DNA from: an uncultured Aeriscardovia sp. | Lineage (GTDB): Bacteria; Actinomycetota; Actinomycetes; Actinomycetales; Bifidobacteriaceae | NCBI GenBank assembly: GCA_903789525.1 | Contig: CAIFER010000002.1 | Coordinates: 126,000-166,296 of the forward strand | Direction: 5' to 3' | DNA: 40,297 bases | In this document: piece by piece, positions 25,893-33,891 of the stretch | Layout of the letters: every line of letters begins with the position of its first letter | Position numbering within the stretch: position 1 is the first letter of the stretch | Position numbers and translations under genes: made by a program | The notes under the pieces: generated by a model | The model's input: only the letters and a program-made list of their open reading frames with translations | Told to the model about the DNA's origin: nothing | Databases searched by the model: none

Positions 25893-27014
25893 ATGGCATC
25901 AGTATCTGAAAAAGTGTCGCACGGTGTACGTGTCTCCGTTCCCGCTTCGGCTTCTGGGTTTGGCCCTGGCGCCGGGACGCTCGGTCTTGCTCTGAATGCC
26001 CGTCTGGAGATGACGGTGCGCCCACTTGCTCGCTCGGGAGTGTGGGTGCGCGTCTCTGGCGTTGATTCGCAGACGTACCCGTGGGATCGGCGTAATTTAT
26101 GCGTCCAGGCACTGTGGGCCGTGGAAGATGGACTCGGTGTGCCACGCTCAGGGCTGGAAGTCATGCTCGATGGCCGCATCCCGACGAAGCGTGGATTCGG
26201 ATCGTCTGTCGCCTCTGTCGTCGCGGCAACGGCGGCTGGTCTTGCACTTTCTGGGCAAGGCGATCAGCTCGATGAGTCGACATTCCGCCACAGTGTGTTT
26301 GCTTTGGCGGAGCAGATGATCAGGCGTCCGACGGCAACGGCTGCGTCTGTCTTCGGCTCTCTCGTCTCCGTGTGGAAGACGTCTCCGAGTGATGTTCCCC
26401 GTTCGATCGTGGGGACAGCGCGCTCAATTCATCGTGCTGATCAGTGGAATGCTTTGCCGATCAGAATCCCATCTCGCTTGCGGGCGTGCGTTTTTATTCC
26501 GCAAATGCGGCGGTCTGATGCGCAGACAAGTGCGCAGGCTGATCCAGAGATGGCTGAGACGACGATCCGTGAGCAGATTCACCGGGCGGATGCGATCGCC
26601 AACCTCAGACGGCAGGCACTGTTGCTGGAACTCTTGGCGCGGGCAGATAGCCAAGCAGCCCAGTCGAATAATCCTGATGCCATTCTCTTCGATGCGACAG
26701 CCGATGCCGTCCGTCTCCCGCATATCAGCTCCGTGATGCCGGATGCGTGGCAACTGATCAACCATTTGCGCTCGCAAGGGTGCCCGGCTCTTCTCGTGGG
26801 GTCTGGACCATCTGTGCTCGTCGTGCACATGGAACCAGCTGGTGCGCAGTCTGCTTCGGCTCATTCGGTTCTCCGGCCGACCGCCTATCAGGAGGATGCG
26901 TGGCTCGCGCGTATTCGTTCACTCACTCAAAGTGAGTGGTTGCGTTCCGGACGGTGGAGTTTGCGAAAGATCGATCCGGATCGCGAAGGACTCAGGATTT
27001 CGTTCCTCGATTAG
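25893..27014 (+). CDS. thrB: Degenerate homoserine kinase-like GHMP protein
   Basis: The 373-residue product is a GHMP-fold protein most like homoserine kinase, which phosphorylates homoserine for threonine synthesis. The ATP-binding loop is well kept (IPTKRGFGSSVASVVAAT, 96-113) and so is the C-terminal motif LLVGSGPSVLVV. The residues that contact homoserine are lost: in PASASGFGPGAGTLG the usual Asn and Asp are G22 and G28, and the usual DN of the DNVAP loop is T147-A148. In related genomes as I recall them, lysA and hom lie between argS and thrB; here thrB follows argS directly, ten bases after its stop. It is intact, with no frameshift, so it may have another substrate or be in decay. 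The ribosome site is weak (GAGAG). The symbol marks descent, not proven activity. Confidence 0.7.
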   Translation: MASVSEKVSHGVRVSVPASASGFGPGAGTLGLALNARLEMTVRPLARSGVWVRVSGVDSQTYPWDRRNLCVQALWAVEDGLGVPRSGLEVMLDGRIPTKRGFGSSVASVVAATAAGLALSGQGDQLDESTFRHSVFALAEQMIRRPTATAASVFGSLVSVWKTSPSDVPRSIVGTARSIHRADQWNALPIRIPSRLRACVFIPQMRRSDAQTSAQADPEMAETTIREQIHRADAIANLRRQALLLELLARADSQAAQSNNPDAILFDATADAVRLPHISSVMPDAWQLINHLRSQGCPALLVGSGPSVLVVHMEPAGAQSASAHSVLRPTAYQEDAWLARIRSLTQSEWLRSGRWSLRKIDPDREGLRISFLD

Positions 27015-27024
27015 GAGAGCGTTG

Positions 27025-28368
27025 ATGAGTATTCCTGTCATTTTGGGGTCCACGTCGCCGTCACGACGCACGTTACTGACGCAGGCGGGTATTTGCCCGA
27101 CCGTTCGTCCTTCAGATGTTGACGAGTCGGCTGCACTTGCTCGCGCCGCTGCTCGCGCGGGGGTGAGCGTGGCAGATTTACCGGCTCAGCAGCGTGTCAT
27201 GATCCTTGCGCAGGCGAAAGCGCAGGCCGTGTATGCGGCGTATCGCACTGAAGCACGTGTAGTCAAACAGGCAGAATGCTCGTCAGCTCGTATTCACATG
27301 GACAGGCCATATGCGCGTGATGGGCAGTCACGCAGCTCTGATCAAGCGCTTGGTGGCTCGGATGGCTGGTTGGCACAACATCCTGGTTTGAGCTCTCTGG
27401 CACGCGGACCGATCATCATCGGCGCTGATTCGCTTTTTGAAATGGACGGGCATATTTGCGGCAAGCCGCACACCCGTGAACGTGCACGTGAACGCTTAAG
27501 GCAAATGAGTGGGAAGCGTGGGACGCTCTGGACTGGTCACTGTGTGATCGATATGAAGACCGGTCAGCAGCAGGTTGCCGTCAGCTCAGCACAAGTGCAG
27601 TGTGCGACCTTGAGTGACGCAGAGATCGACCGATATGTCGACACGGGTGAGCCGCTCAATGTGGCGGGTTCGTTCACACTCGAAGGTCTCGGCGGAGCAT
27701 TTATTGACACTGTTGTGGGTGATCCACATGGTGTCATTGGTTTATCTTTGCCGCTCTTACGTCACATGTGCGCTCGCCTGTCGATCGAGTGGACGGACTT
27801 GTGGAACGTTTCCTACGATTCGCACGGCAAGGGGTTCGTCAACGGTGATCACCGTGCTCCTCTCTCATTTGTCACGCAGCCGGGAGATGGATGGTTCGAC
27901 TGTGTGTGCGGTCATCGTCATTGGGGACTGTTCGGAGGAGCCGGCATCTTATTGGTGCGGTGCACTCCAGAAGGGAAACTCACCCATGTGGCGCTCCAGC
28001 ATCGCGTTTCGTGGAGTCTCGAAGGCGGAACGTGGGGGACACCGGGCGGTGCGCTATCGCAGGCGGAAAATCCACTCGAAGGTGCGTTGCGCGAGAGCTT
28101 TGAAGAAGCGTCGATTGACCCGGCTGATATCGAAGTGTGGGGAGCGCATGAGGAAAGCCACGGCGAGTGGGCGTATACGACGTTCTTCGCTGGTGAAAAA
28201 CCAGGTCACCATGTCGAGCCTCACATTGGAGATAACGAAAGCACTGCGGTGCAATGGATTCCCATTGATCGCGTTTCGAAGTTACCGCTTCTGAGCTATT
28301 TCGGGCACGACTGGCCGCGTTACGTGAAAACGCTCCAGAGCTTAGCCGCTGAGCATGCACAAAGCTGA
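27025..28368 (+). CDS. maf: Maf-Nudix fusion: nucleotide pyrophosphatase plus Nudix hydrolase
   Basis: Two house-cleaning nucleotide hydrolases are joined in 447 residues. Residues 1-260 are a Maf domain: ILGSTSPSRRTLL (6-18), GADSLFEMDGHICGKP, KRGTLWTGHCV and GEPLNVAGSFTLEGLGGAFI, then GDPHGVIGLSLPLL. Maf proteins hydrolyse nucleotides with non-standard bases. A Ser/Arg/Gly-rich insert of about 45 residues (80-125) interrupts the Maf domain before GADSLF. Residues about 285-447 are a Nudix domain whose box runs from G342 with E348, R356-E357 and E360-E361 in the G-x5-E-x7-RE-x2-EE arrangement. ATG 27025 has AGGAGA six bases upstream, overlapping the thrB-like stop codon, so the two genes are probably coupled. 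Longer frames reaching 26842 overlap that gene and are rejected. Confidence 0.9.
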   Translation: MSIPVILGSTSPSRRTLLTQAGICPTVRPSDVDESAALARAAARAGVSVADLPAQQRVMILAQAKAQAVYAAYRTEARVVKQAECSSARIHMDRPYARDGQSRSSDQALGGSDGWLAQHPGLSSLARGPIIIGADSLFEMDGHICGKPHTRERARERLRQMSGKRGTLWTGHCVIDMKTGQQQVAVSSAQVQCATLSDAEIDRYVDTGEPLNVAGSFTLEGLGGAFIDTVVGDPHGVIGLSLPLLRHMCARLSIEWTDLWNVSYDSHGKGFVNGDHRAPLSFVTQPGDGWFDCVCGHRHWGLFGGAGILLVRCTPEGKLTHVALQHRVSWSLEGGTWGTPGGALSQAENPLEGALRESFEEASIDPADIEVWGAHEESHGEWAYTTFFAGEKPGHHVEPHIGDNESTAVQWIPIDRVSKLPLLSYFGHDWPRYVKTLQSLAAEHAQS

Positions 28369-28379
28369 CACCGCAGTCA

Positions 28380-28409
28380 TTGCCGCACATCGCTAAACTG
28401 TGCCATACT
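28380..28409 (+). promoter_or_regulatory. Candidate promoter of rne
   Basis: TTGCCG (28380-28385) and CATACT (28404-28409) are separated by 18 bases. Transcription would begin near 28417 and leave a leader of about 165 bases before the GTG at 28585. Confidence 0.5.
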
Positions 28410-28584
28410 GTAAGAAGCGATTCTGCATAGTCGTGTCAGCAGATGCGTTGATCCCTCCGTCCTTGAGAGGCGGTAGTCGGTGTCCGCACCTGTGATTGAA
28501 GCTTTTCGGTCTGCATTCTGCCCGATGGCGGGCTGCGGGCCATGTATGGGAACGGGTGCAGTCGTTCCAGGGGGATGCTTTCCA

Positions 28585-31332
28585 GTGAGCGACACTCAGT
28601 CAGCCACATCGGCTTTTTCACATCGTCTTATTCGTCGTCATGCTGGTCATCGCGTCGTGCGCGAAGCCGGAGCTGCAGGTGCAAAGTTACCTGTTGTTCA
28701 CGTGGGCGTCAGTGATCAGCCGGTGCAAACTGTTGATTCAAACGATAACGCGTCTCCATCGCGTTCATCGAAGACGCAGCAGGCAGCTCGCGTGAGGCAC
28801 ACCAGCCGCACTGCACGCACTGTACGCACGAAGAAAGTGAGCGAACAAACGAGTTCGCAGAAGACGTCGACAGCAAAGACGTCTGCCACCAAGCGCACGC
28901 ACAGCACAAAAGCTGCTTCAGCTTCTGATGACAAGGCTGCGCGTTCTGCACGCCGGAAGAAAATTGCAGCGCAAATTTTCTCTGATCCAGGTGTTGATGA
29001 GCCAATTGAGCATCCGACATTTGCTGCCACATCGACGCCGTTATTCCAGGCTCCGCATCTACCAGCTCCCCAGGAAAATGAACAAGGCACACCGGGTACA
29101 GACCGTGTGAATGAGACTCTTCCTGCTGCCGCTTCCGGTCGCAACGGATCAGATTCGTCTACAGCTGAAGAGGAAGGTGCCGGTCACCGTCGTCATCGGA
29201 GCCGGTCTCATGCGTCACGTCGGTTGAATGCACAAGAGCGTGCTGCCGCTGCCGAAGTCGGAGCGATTGAAGACGATCTTGCTCGTGAGGAACGCAACAG
29301 CGAAACCGCGAATACGGAAGATGAAGAGCGGTTGCGCCGTCGTCGTGAGTTGGATGAGGAACTGCAGTCAGGCAAGCTCCCTAGCTCGTATCGTCGGACT
29401 CGTCGTCATTCTCGTCGTTCCAACACTACGGGAGATACAGCTGATGAGGAGTCCCAACGTGCCGAGCAAGAAGTGGATCGTGACGAAGAGCGGTCAGAGC
29501 GTAGTGGCAGCCATGATGTTGGTGGTCATGTTCAGTCGCTGACGTTGGCGTCCAGCTATGAGGACGAGGAACCGTTGCCACGTCCTTCGCGTTCACGTGA
29601 GACGTTGCGCCGTCGTGTCCGAACGCGTTCTCAGCGTGCTGAGCGGTCTGCTGAGCTGGAGGAGAACGAGCCGACCGCGCCGGTAACGAGCAAAGAGCGC
29701 GAAAAGGCATATATTTCGCAAATCAAAGACGTGAAAGGTTCGACGCGTCTGGAGGCAAAGCGTCGTCGGAGGCGTGAAGGTCGGCGCACTCGCACTCATC
29801 AGACGTTCATGATTGACCAGGATTACTTGGCGCAGCGCGATAACGTCGATCGGCAGATGATCGTGCGTGAAAAGGGCCGTCACACGCAGATTTCCGTCAT
29901 CGAAGACAACATTTTGGTCGAGCATTATGTTTCCGATATCGACGAGGTTTCGACGGTCGGCAACATTTATCTCGGGCGAGTGCAAAACGTGCTGCCGAGC
30001 ATGGAAGCCGCGTTCGTCAACATTGGTGAGCCACGCAATGGCGTTCTATATGCTGGCGAAGTTAACTGGGATTCCACGCGTTTGGAAGGGAAGTCCCGGC
30101 GTATCGAGCTCGCGTATCACTCTGGCGATCCGATTCTCGTGCAGGTCACGAAGGATCCGATTGGGCACAAGGGTGCTCGTCTGACGTCTCAGGTCACGCT
30201 CGCCGGCCGCTACATCGTGTTGGTTCCGTCCGGCGCAATGACGGGTGTGTCCCGCAAGCTGCCAGAACGTGAGCGGACGCGTCTCAAGCAGATCGTTCAG
30301 GCGATTACCCCACAGAACATGGGTGTGATCATCCGTACGGCTGCCCAGGGCGCATCTCGTCAAGCAGTGGTGGACGATCTGAACAAGCTCGTCAACCGCT
30401 GGAAGGCAATTCAAGCCCGGTACAACGAGCTGAAGGACACACATCGGTCTCACATCCTGCACAGTGAGCCAGATGTGGCAATCCGTGTTGTTCGTGATAT
30501 CTTCAACGACGATTTCCGTCAGCTTGTCGTTGAAGGTAAGTCGGTGTATCAACGCATCCACGATTATCTGCAGGATATGTCTCCAGATTTGCTTGATCGG
30601 CTCCATTACTGGGATCCAGCGGAGCATCACGGCGAAGATGTGTTCGATCAGTGGCACATTGACGGTCAGTTGCGCAAGGGCATGGAACGCGAGGTGTATC
30701 TGCCATCTGGCGGTTCATTGGTGATTGACCGAACAGAAGCAATGACCACGATCGATGTCAATACGGGTCGATTCATCGGTAAAGGTCGCTCGCTGGAGGA
30801 AACTGTTACCCGTTGCAATCTTGAGGCTGCTGAGGAGATCGTCCGCCAGCTGCGTCTACGTGATATCGGTGGCATGATCATGATTGATTTCGTCGACATG
30901 GTCATGGAGGAGAACCGCGATCTTGTGCTCAAACGTCTCGTTGAATGCCTTTCGCGCGATCGTACGAAACACCAAGTAGCAGAGGTTACGAGCCTCGGTC
31001 TTGTTCAGATGACTCGTAAGCGTGTGGGCCAAGGGCTTGTCGAAGCATTTTCTGAGGAATGCCCGACGTGCCATGGTCGCGGGTTCATCATCCACGATGA
31101 GCCGACGATCGATGCCAACGCCCGCGATCCGTATGAAGTCAAGGGCGGTGATCCGTTTGAGAAGTCGAAGGGTCGTCGCGAGCTTGAAAAGCGTCAAGAG
31201 GAGGAGCATCGCGAAGAACCACAAACGTCTGTGCCGCATCCGTCCAGTGAAGATGTGAAGGCGAAGTTAGCTCAAATCGCTGCTGCTGCAACGCGGACGG
31301 ACGAAGAGCAAAAGGCTCGACAGGCGAAGTGA
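28585..31332 (+). CDS. rne: Ribonuclease E/G family endoribonuclease
   Basis: RNase E/G makes the first cuts in mRNA decay and processes rRNA and tRNA. From GTG 28585 the product has 915 residues. The first 390 or so are a low-complexity, Arg/Lys/Glu/Ser-rich extension, typical of actinobacterial members. The S1 RNA-binding domain starts at about 459 (GNIYLGRVQNVLPSMEAAFVNIG). The catalytic core contains IDVNTGRF (D724) and MIDFVDM (D768, D771). The zinc-link cysteines are C826 and C829 (CPTCHGRG). The frame is open to another GTG at 28480, which would add 35 Cys/Gly-rich residues of unlikely composition; GGGGGA lies nine bases before 28585, so I prefer that start. It is followed by rplU and rpmA, a common order in actinobacteria. 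Confidence 0.92.
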   Translation: MSDTQSATSAFSHRLIRRHAGHRVVREAGAAGAKLPVVHVGVSDQPVQTVDSNDNASPSRSSKTQQAARVRHTSRTARTVRTKKVSEQTSSQKTSTAKTSATKRTHSTKAASASDDKAARSARRKKIAAQIFSDPGVDEPIEHPTFAATSTPLFQAPHLPAPQENEQGTPGTDRVNETLPAAASGRNGSDSSTAEEEGAGHRRHRSRSHASRRLNAQERAAAAEVGAIEDDLAREERNSETANTEDEERLRRRRELDEELQSGKLPSSYRRTRRHSRRSNTTGDTADEESQRAEQEVDRDEERSERSGSHDVGGHVQSLTLASSYEDEEPLPRPSRSRETLRRRVRTRSQRAERSAELEENEPTAPVTSKEREKAYISQIKDVKGSTRLEAKRRRRREGRRTRTHQTFMIDQDYLAQRDNVDRQMIVREKGRHTQISVIEDNILVEHYVSDIDEVSTVGNIYLGRVQNVLPSMEAAFVNIGEPRNGVLYAGEVNWDSTRLEGKSRRIELAYHSGDPILVQVTKDPIGHKGARLTSQVTLAGRYIVLVPSGAMTGVSRKLPERERTRLKQIVQAITPQNMGVIIRTAAQGASRQAVVDDLNKLVNRWKAIQARYNELKDTHRSHILHSEPDVAIRVVRDIFNDDFRQLVVEGKSVYQRIHDYLQDMSPDLLDRLHYWDPAEHHGEDVFDQWHIDGQLRKGMEREVYLPSGGSLVIDRTEAMTTIDVNTGRFIGKGRSLEETVTRCNLEAAEEIVRQLRLRDIGGMIMIDFVDMVMEENRDLVLKRLVECLSRDRTKHQVAEVTSLGLVQMTRKRVGQGLVEAFSEECPTCHGRGFIIHDEPTIDANARDPYEVKGGDPFEKSKGRRELEKRQEEEHREEPQTSVPHPSSEDVKAKLAQIAAAATRTDEEQKARQAK

Positions 31333-31389
31333 AAGAGAAGAGTCCGTATCATTCGATAAACTATCCTCCGTATTTCCATCCAGAGATGT

Positions 31390-31430
31390 GACGACTAGGC
31401 CGATGGCAAGTATGTTTGAGTATCGGCGTC
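31390..31430 (+). promoter_or_regulatory. Candidate structured leader of rplU-rpmA
   Basis: GCCGAT (31399-31404) pairs with ATCGGC (31422-31427), and flanking GAC/GTC can extend the stem past a TAG bulge. The element lies 60-100 bases before rplU. Ribosomal protein leaders often carry such structures as autoregulatory sites, but this one matches no motif I can name. Confidence 0.35.
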
Positions 31431-31487
31431 TCGTTGTGTCCTGAGGATGCGATGAGAGAGAAATCTTCATTCAGGCAAGGTGGGTCT

Positions 31488-31796
31488 ATGTACGCAATTG
31501 TCAAGGCCAGTGGCCATGAGGAAAAGGTCCAGGTCGGCACTCAGATCACTGTCAATCGTTTGGCAGCAAAGAAGGGCGAGAAGGTCGAGTTCCCTGTCGC
31601 TCTCGTTGTTGATGGCTCCAAGGTCATCACGGCGGCCAAGGATCTGGCATCCATGAAGGCTGAAGGCGAAGTGGTGGATGATCAGGCCAAGGGGCCGAAG
31701 GTTGTCATCCAAAAGTTCCATAACAAGACAGGTGGACCGCGTCGCGCAGGTTATCGCGCTAAGCTCTCTGTCGTCAAGATCACGAAGATTGCTTGA
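31488..31796 (+). CDS. rplU: 50S ribosomal protein L21
   Basis: L21 binds 23S rRNA in the large subunit. The 102-residue product begins [20 protein letters not shown] and has the ending [20 protein letters not shown], which is diagnostic of the family (FKYKRRKNYRKKxGHRQ-like basic patch). ATG 31488 is chosen from homology and the AAGGTGGG just upstream; the frame is open to 31416, but the added residues do not fit the family. It is followed by rpmA after 56 bases, the usual pair. Confidence 0.95.
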   Translation: MYAIVKASGHEEKVQVGTQITVNRLAAKKGEKVEFPVALVVDGSKVITAAKDLASMKAEGEVVDDQAKGPKVVIQKFHNKTGGPRRAGYRAKLSVVKITKIA

Positions 31797-31852
31797 TTCC
31801 TAACTATCGTTTTGGCTCGCGTGCATCGCGGGCGTGATTGAGGAGGTGCACA

Positions 31853-32116
31853 ATGGCACACAAGAAGGGTGCTTCGAGCTCACGGAATGGTCGCGATTCA
31901 AACGCGCAGTTCCTTGGTGTGAAGCGTTATGCAGGTCAGAATGTTCTCGCAGGGAACATCCTCGTTCGTCAGCGTGGAACGAAGTTCTATCCGGGTTTGA
32001 ATGTTGGCCTTGGCAAGGACTTCACACTCTTCGCCACGGCGAATGGAACCGTCCGCTTCGGTCGTCGTCATGATCGTCGCGTGGTGGACGTCATCAAGCA
32101 AGGCGCAAATCGCTGA
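31853..32116 (+). CDS. rpmA: 50S ribosomal protein L27
   Basis: L27 reaches the peptidyl-transferase centre of the ribosome with its N-terminal tail. The 87-residue product starts [19 protein letters not shown] and continues with [22 protein letters not shown] and FHPGLNVG-like [13 protein letters not shown], all diagnostic. ATG 31853 has AGGAGG at 31841-31846. The N-terminus has no cleavable extension of the Firmicutes type. A terminator follows at 32134. Confidence 0.97.
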   Translation: MAHKKGASSSRNGRDSNAQFLGVKRYAGQNVLAGNILVRQRGTKFYPGLNVGLGKDFTLFATANGTVRFGRRHDRRVVDVIKQGANR

Positions 32117-32133
32117 GTTTGTTTGTTCTGTGC

Positions 32134-32166
32134 AGGGTCGCATCTGTATGGTGCGGCCCTTTTTTT
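32134..32166 (+). terminator. Rho-independent terminator of rpmA
   Basis: AGGGTCGCA (32134-32142) pairs with TGCGGCCCT (32152-32160), nine pairs with one G-U, followed by six T residues. Confidence 0.9.
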
Positions 32167-32236
32167 ATCACTGATCAGTTAGCATATCGGCACAGATGAA
32201 GAGCAACCTGCACGGTTGAAAGCGCAGGAGGAGAAA

Positions 32237-33889
32237 ATGACGGATTTCGTTGATCGCGTAGTCGTTCATCTCAAAGGCGGAGATGGTGGAGACGGTGCGC
32301 ATTCTATTCGCCGCGAACGGTACAAGCCGATGGCTGGTCCTGATGGCGGTTCAGGCGGAAAAGGCGGATCGGTCATCCTGAAGGCAGACACGCGCATTGA
32401 TTCGTTGCTCGATTTGCGTTTGCTCCCACACCGTCATGCACAGGATGGAACGAATGGGAAGGGCGACGATCTCGACGGACGCAAAGGCGACGATATCGTG
32501 ATTCCAGTGCCAGTTGGAACGGTTGTTTTCCAGGCAGTTGGTCCTTCTGGTTCGCCGCGTCACCCAGGTCAGCAGCTCGCTGATTTGCGCCATGAAGGTC
32601 AGACGTTTGTGGCGGCGCACGGTGGTGCCGGTGGTCTGGGAAACAGGGCATTGGCCAACAAGTCACACAAGGCACCGGGTTTTGCTCTGAAGGGCGTTCC
32701 TGGTGAAGAACGTGATCTGATTCTGGAGCTCAAGTCTATTGCTGATATTGCGCTCGTTGGGTATCCGTCGGCTGGCAAGTCCAGTTTGATTGCAGCGATG
32801 AGTGCAGCTCGGCCGAAGATTGCAAATTACCCGTTTACCACGTTGGTCCCTTCGCTGGGCGTTGTGACGGCTGGCGATGACCGGTACACGATCGCTGATG
32901 TTCCAGGTCTTATTCCAGGAGCGTCCAAAGGCAAAGGCCTCGGTCTACAATTTTTGCGCCATATCGAGCGCACTCAGGTCATCGTTCATGTCATTGATTG
33001 CGCGACGTACGAACCGAATCGTGATCCTGTTTCCGATTACCATGCACTGGAAGCTGAACTCGCTGCGTATGAAAAGCATCTCACGCTTCCGCTTGGCACA
33101 ATTCCGATGTCAAAGCGTCCGCGCGTGATTGTGCTCAATAAGATCGATGTGCCTGAGGCGCGTGATCTCGCCACGATGGTAGCTCCTGATTTTCGTCGAC
33201 TCGGGCTGCCGGTGTACCTCGTTTCGACAGCGACGCACGAAGGCTTGAAGCAGCTGCGCTTTGGCTTGGACAAGGAAGTGCAGAAGACACGCCAGATCGT
33301 CCGGCGTCTGACCGAAGAGCAGGATCATGGTCGTGTTGTGATTCATCCGCTCGATTTGCCGGGTGCACGTAAGCAAAAAGAGACGGTTCCTCGCTTCAAC
33401 GTCATTCGTCAATCTGACGGCGCACATACGTGGTTCTTGGTTATCGGTCATGATCCGCAAACGCTTGTTCAGCAAACCGATGTTGGCAACGATGAGGCAG
33501 TTGGTTATTTGGCTGATCAGCTTGCGGATATGGGCGTGGAAGATGCGTTGCGTGCAGCTGGTGCAAAAGCTGGCGATGAAGTGCATATCGGCCCATCGGG
33601 TGATGAAGTGATCTTTAACTGGGAGCCGACGATTAGCGCTGGCGCTGAAGGGCTTGATGATGCCCCGCTCGTTGCTCGTGGTCAAGATATTCGCCTGCAG
33701 AACTACGGTTATGCACAACGCCGGTCGAATCAGGAACGGCGGCGTGAACACCACGCGCAGATGGATCGGCGTGCTGCTGCCCGAGCTCAACAAGAGAAAG
33801 AGCGTCAGGCGGGCATCTGGACAGATCCGTCTGTTGACGATGGTGGCGATGAAAAAGACCAGGGGACGGCTACATCTTCAGAGGAGTAA
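32237..33889 (+). CDS. obg: GTPase Obg
   Basis: Obg is an essential GTPase that helps assemble the 50S subunit. The 550-residue product has the Gly-rich N-terminal Obg fold (1-165: GGDGGDGAHSIRRERY, GPDGGSGGKGGSV, HGGAGGLGNRALA), the G domain with G1 GYPSAGKSS (175-183), G3 DVPGLIPGA and G4 NKID, a C-terminal OCT domain (about 360-440), and a basic/acidic low-complexity tail (after 490). ATG 32237 has AGGAGG five bases upstream (32226-32231); the frame is open to 32216 but that start has no site. It follows rplU-rpmA as in most bacteria, though a terminator lies between. Its stop is two bases before the next gene's start. Confidence 0.96.
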   Translation: MTDFVDRVVVHLKGGDGGDGAHSIRRERYKPMAGPDGGSGGKGGSVILKADTRIDSLLDLRLLPHRHAQDGTNGKGDDLDGRKGDDIVIPVPVGTVVFQAVGPSGSPRHPGQQLADLRHEGQTFVAAHGGAGGLGNRALANKSHKAPGFALKGVPGEERDLILELKSIADIALVGYPSAGKSSLIAAMSAARPKIANYPFTTLVPSLGVVTAGDDRYTIADVPGLIPGASKGKGLGLQFLRHIERTQVIVHVIDCATYEPNRDPVSDYHALEAELAAYEKHLTLPLGTIPMSKRPRVIVLNKIDVPEARDLATMVAPDFRRLGLPVYLVSTATHEGLKQLRFGLDKEVQKTRQIVRRLTEEQDHGRVVIHPLDLPGARKQKETVPRFNVIRQSDGAHTWFLVIGHDPQTLVQQTDVGNDEAVGYLADQLADMGVEDALRAAGAKAGDEVHIGPSGDEVIFNWEPTISAGAEGLDDAPLVARGQDIRLQNYGYAQRRSNQERRREHHAQMDRRAAARAQQEKERQAGIWTDPSVDDGGDEKDQGTATSSEE

Positions 33890-33891
33890 GT

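Noticed and set aside
26842-27024. Upstream extension of the Maf-Nudix frame
   Set aside because: It overlaps the thrB-like gene, and the Maf motif ILGSTSPSRR begins right after ATG 27025, which has a good ribosome site.
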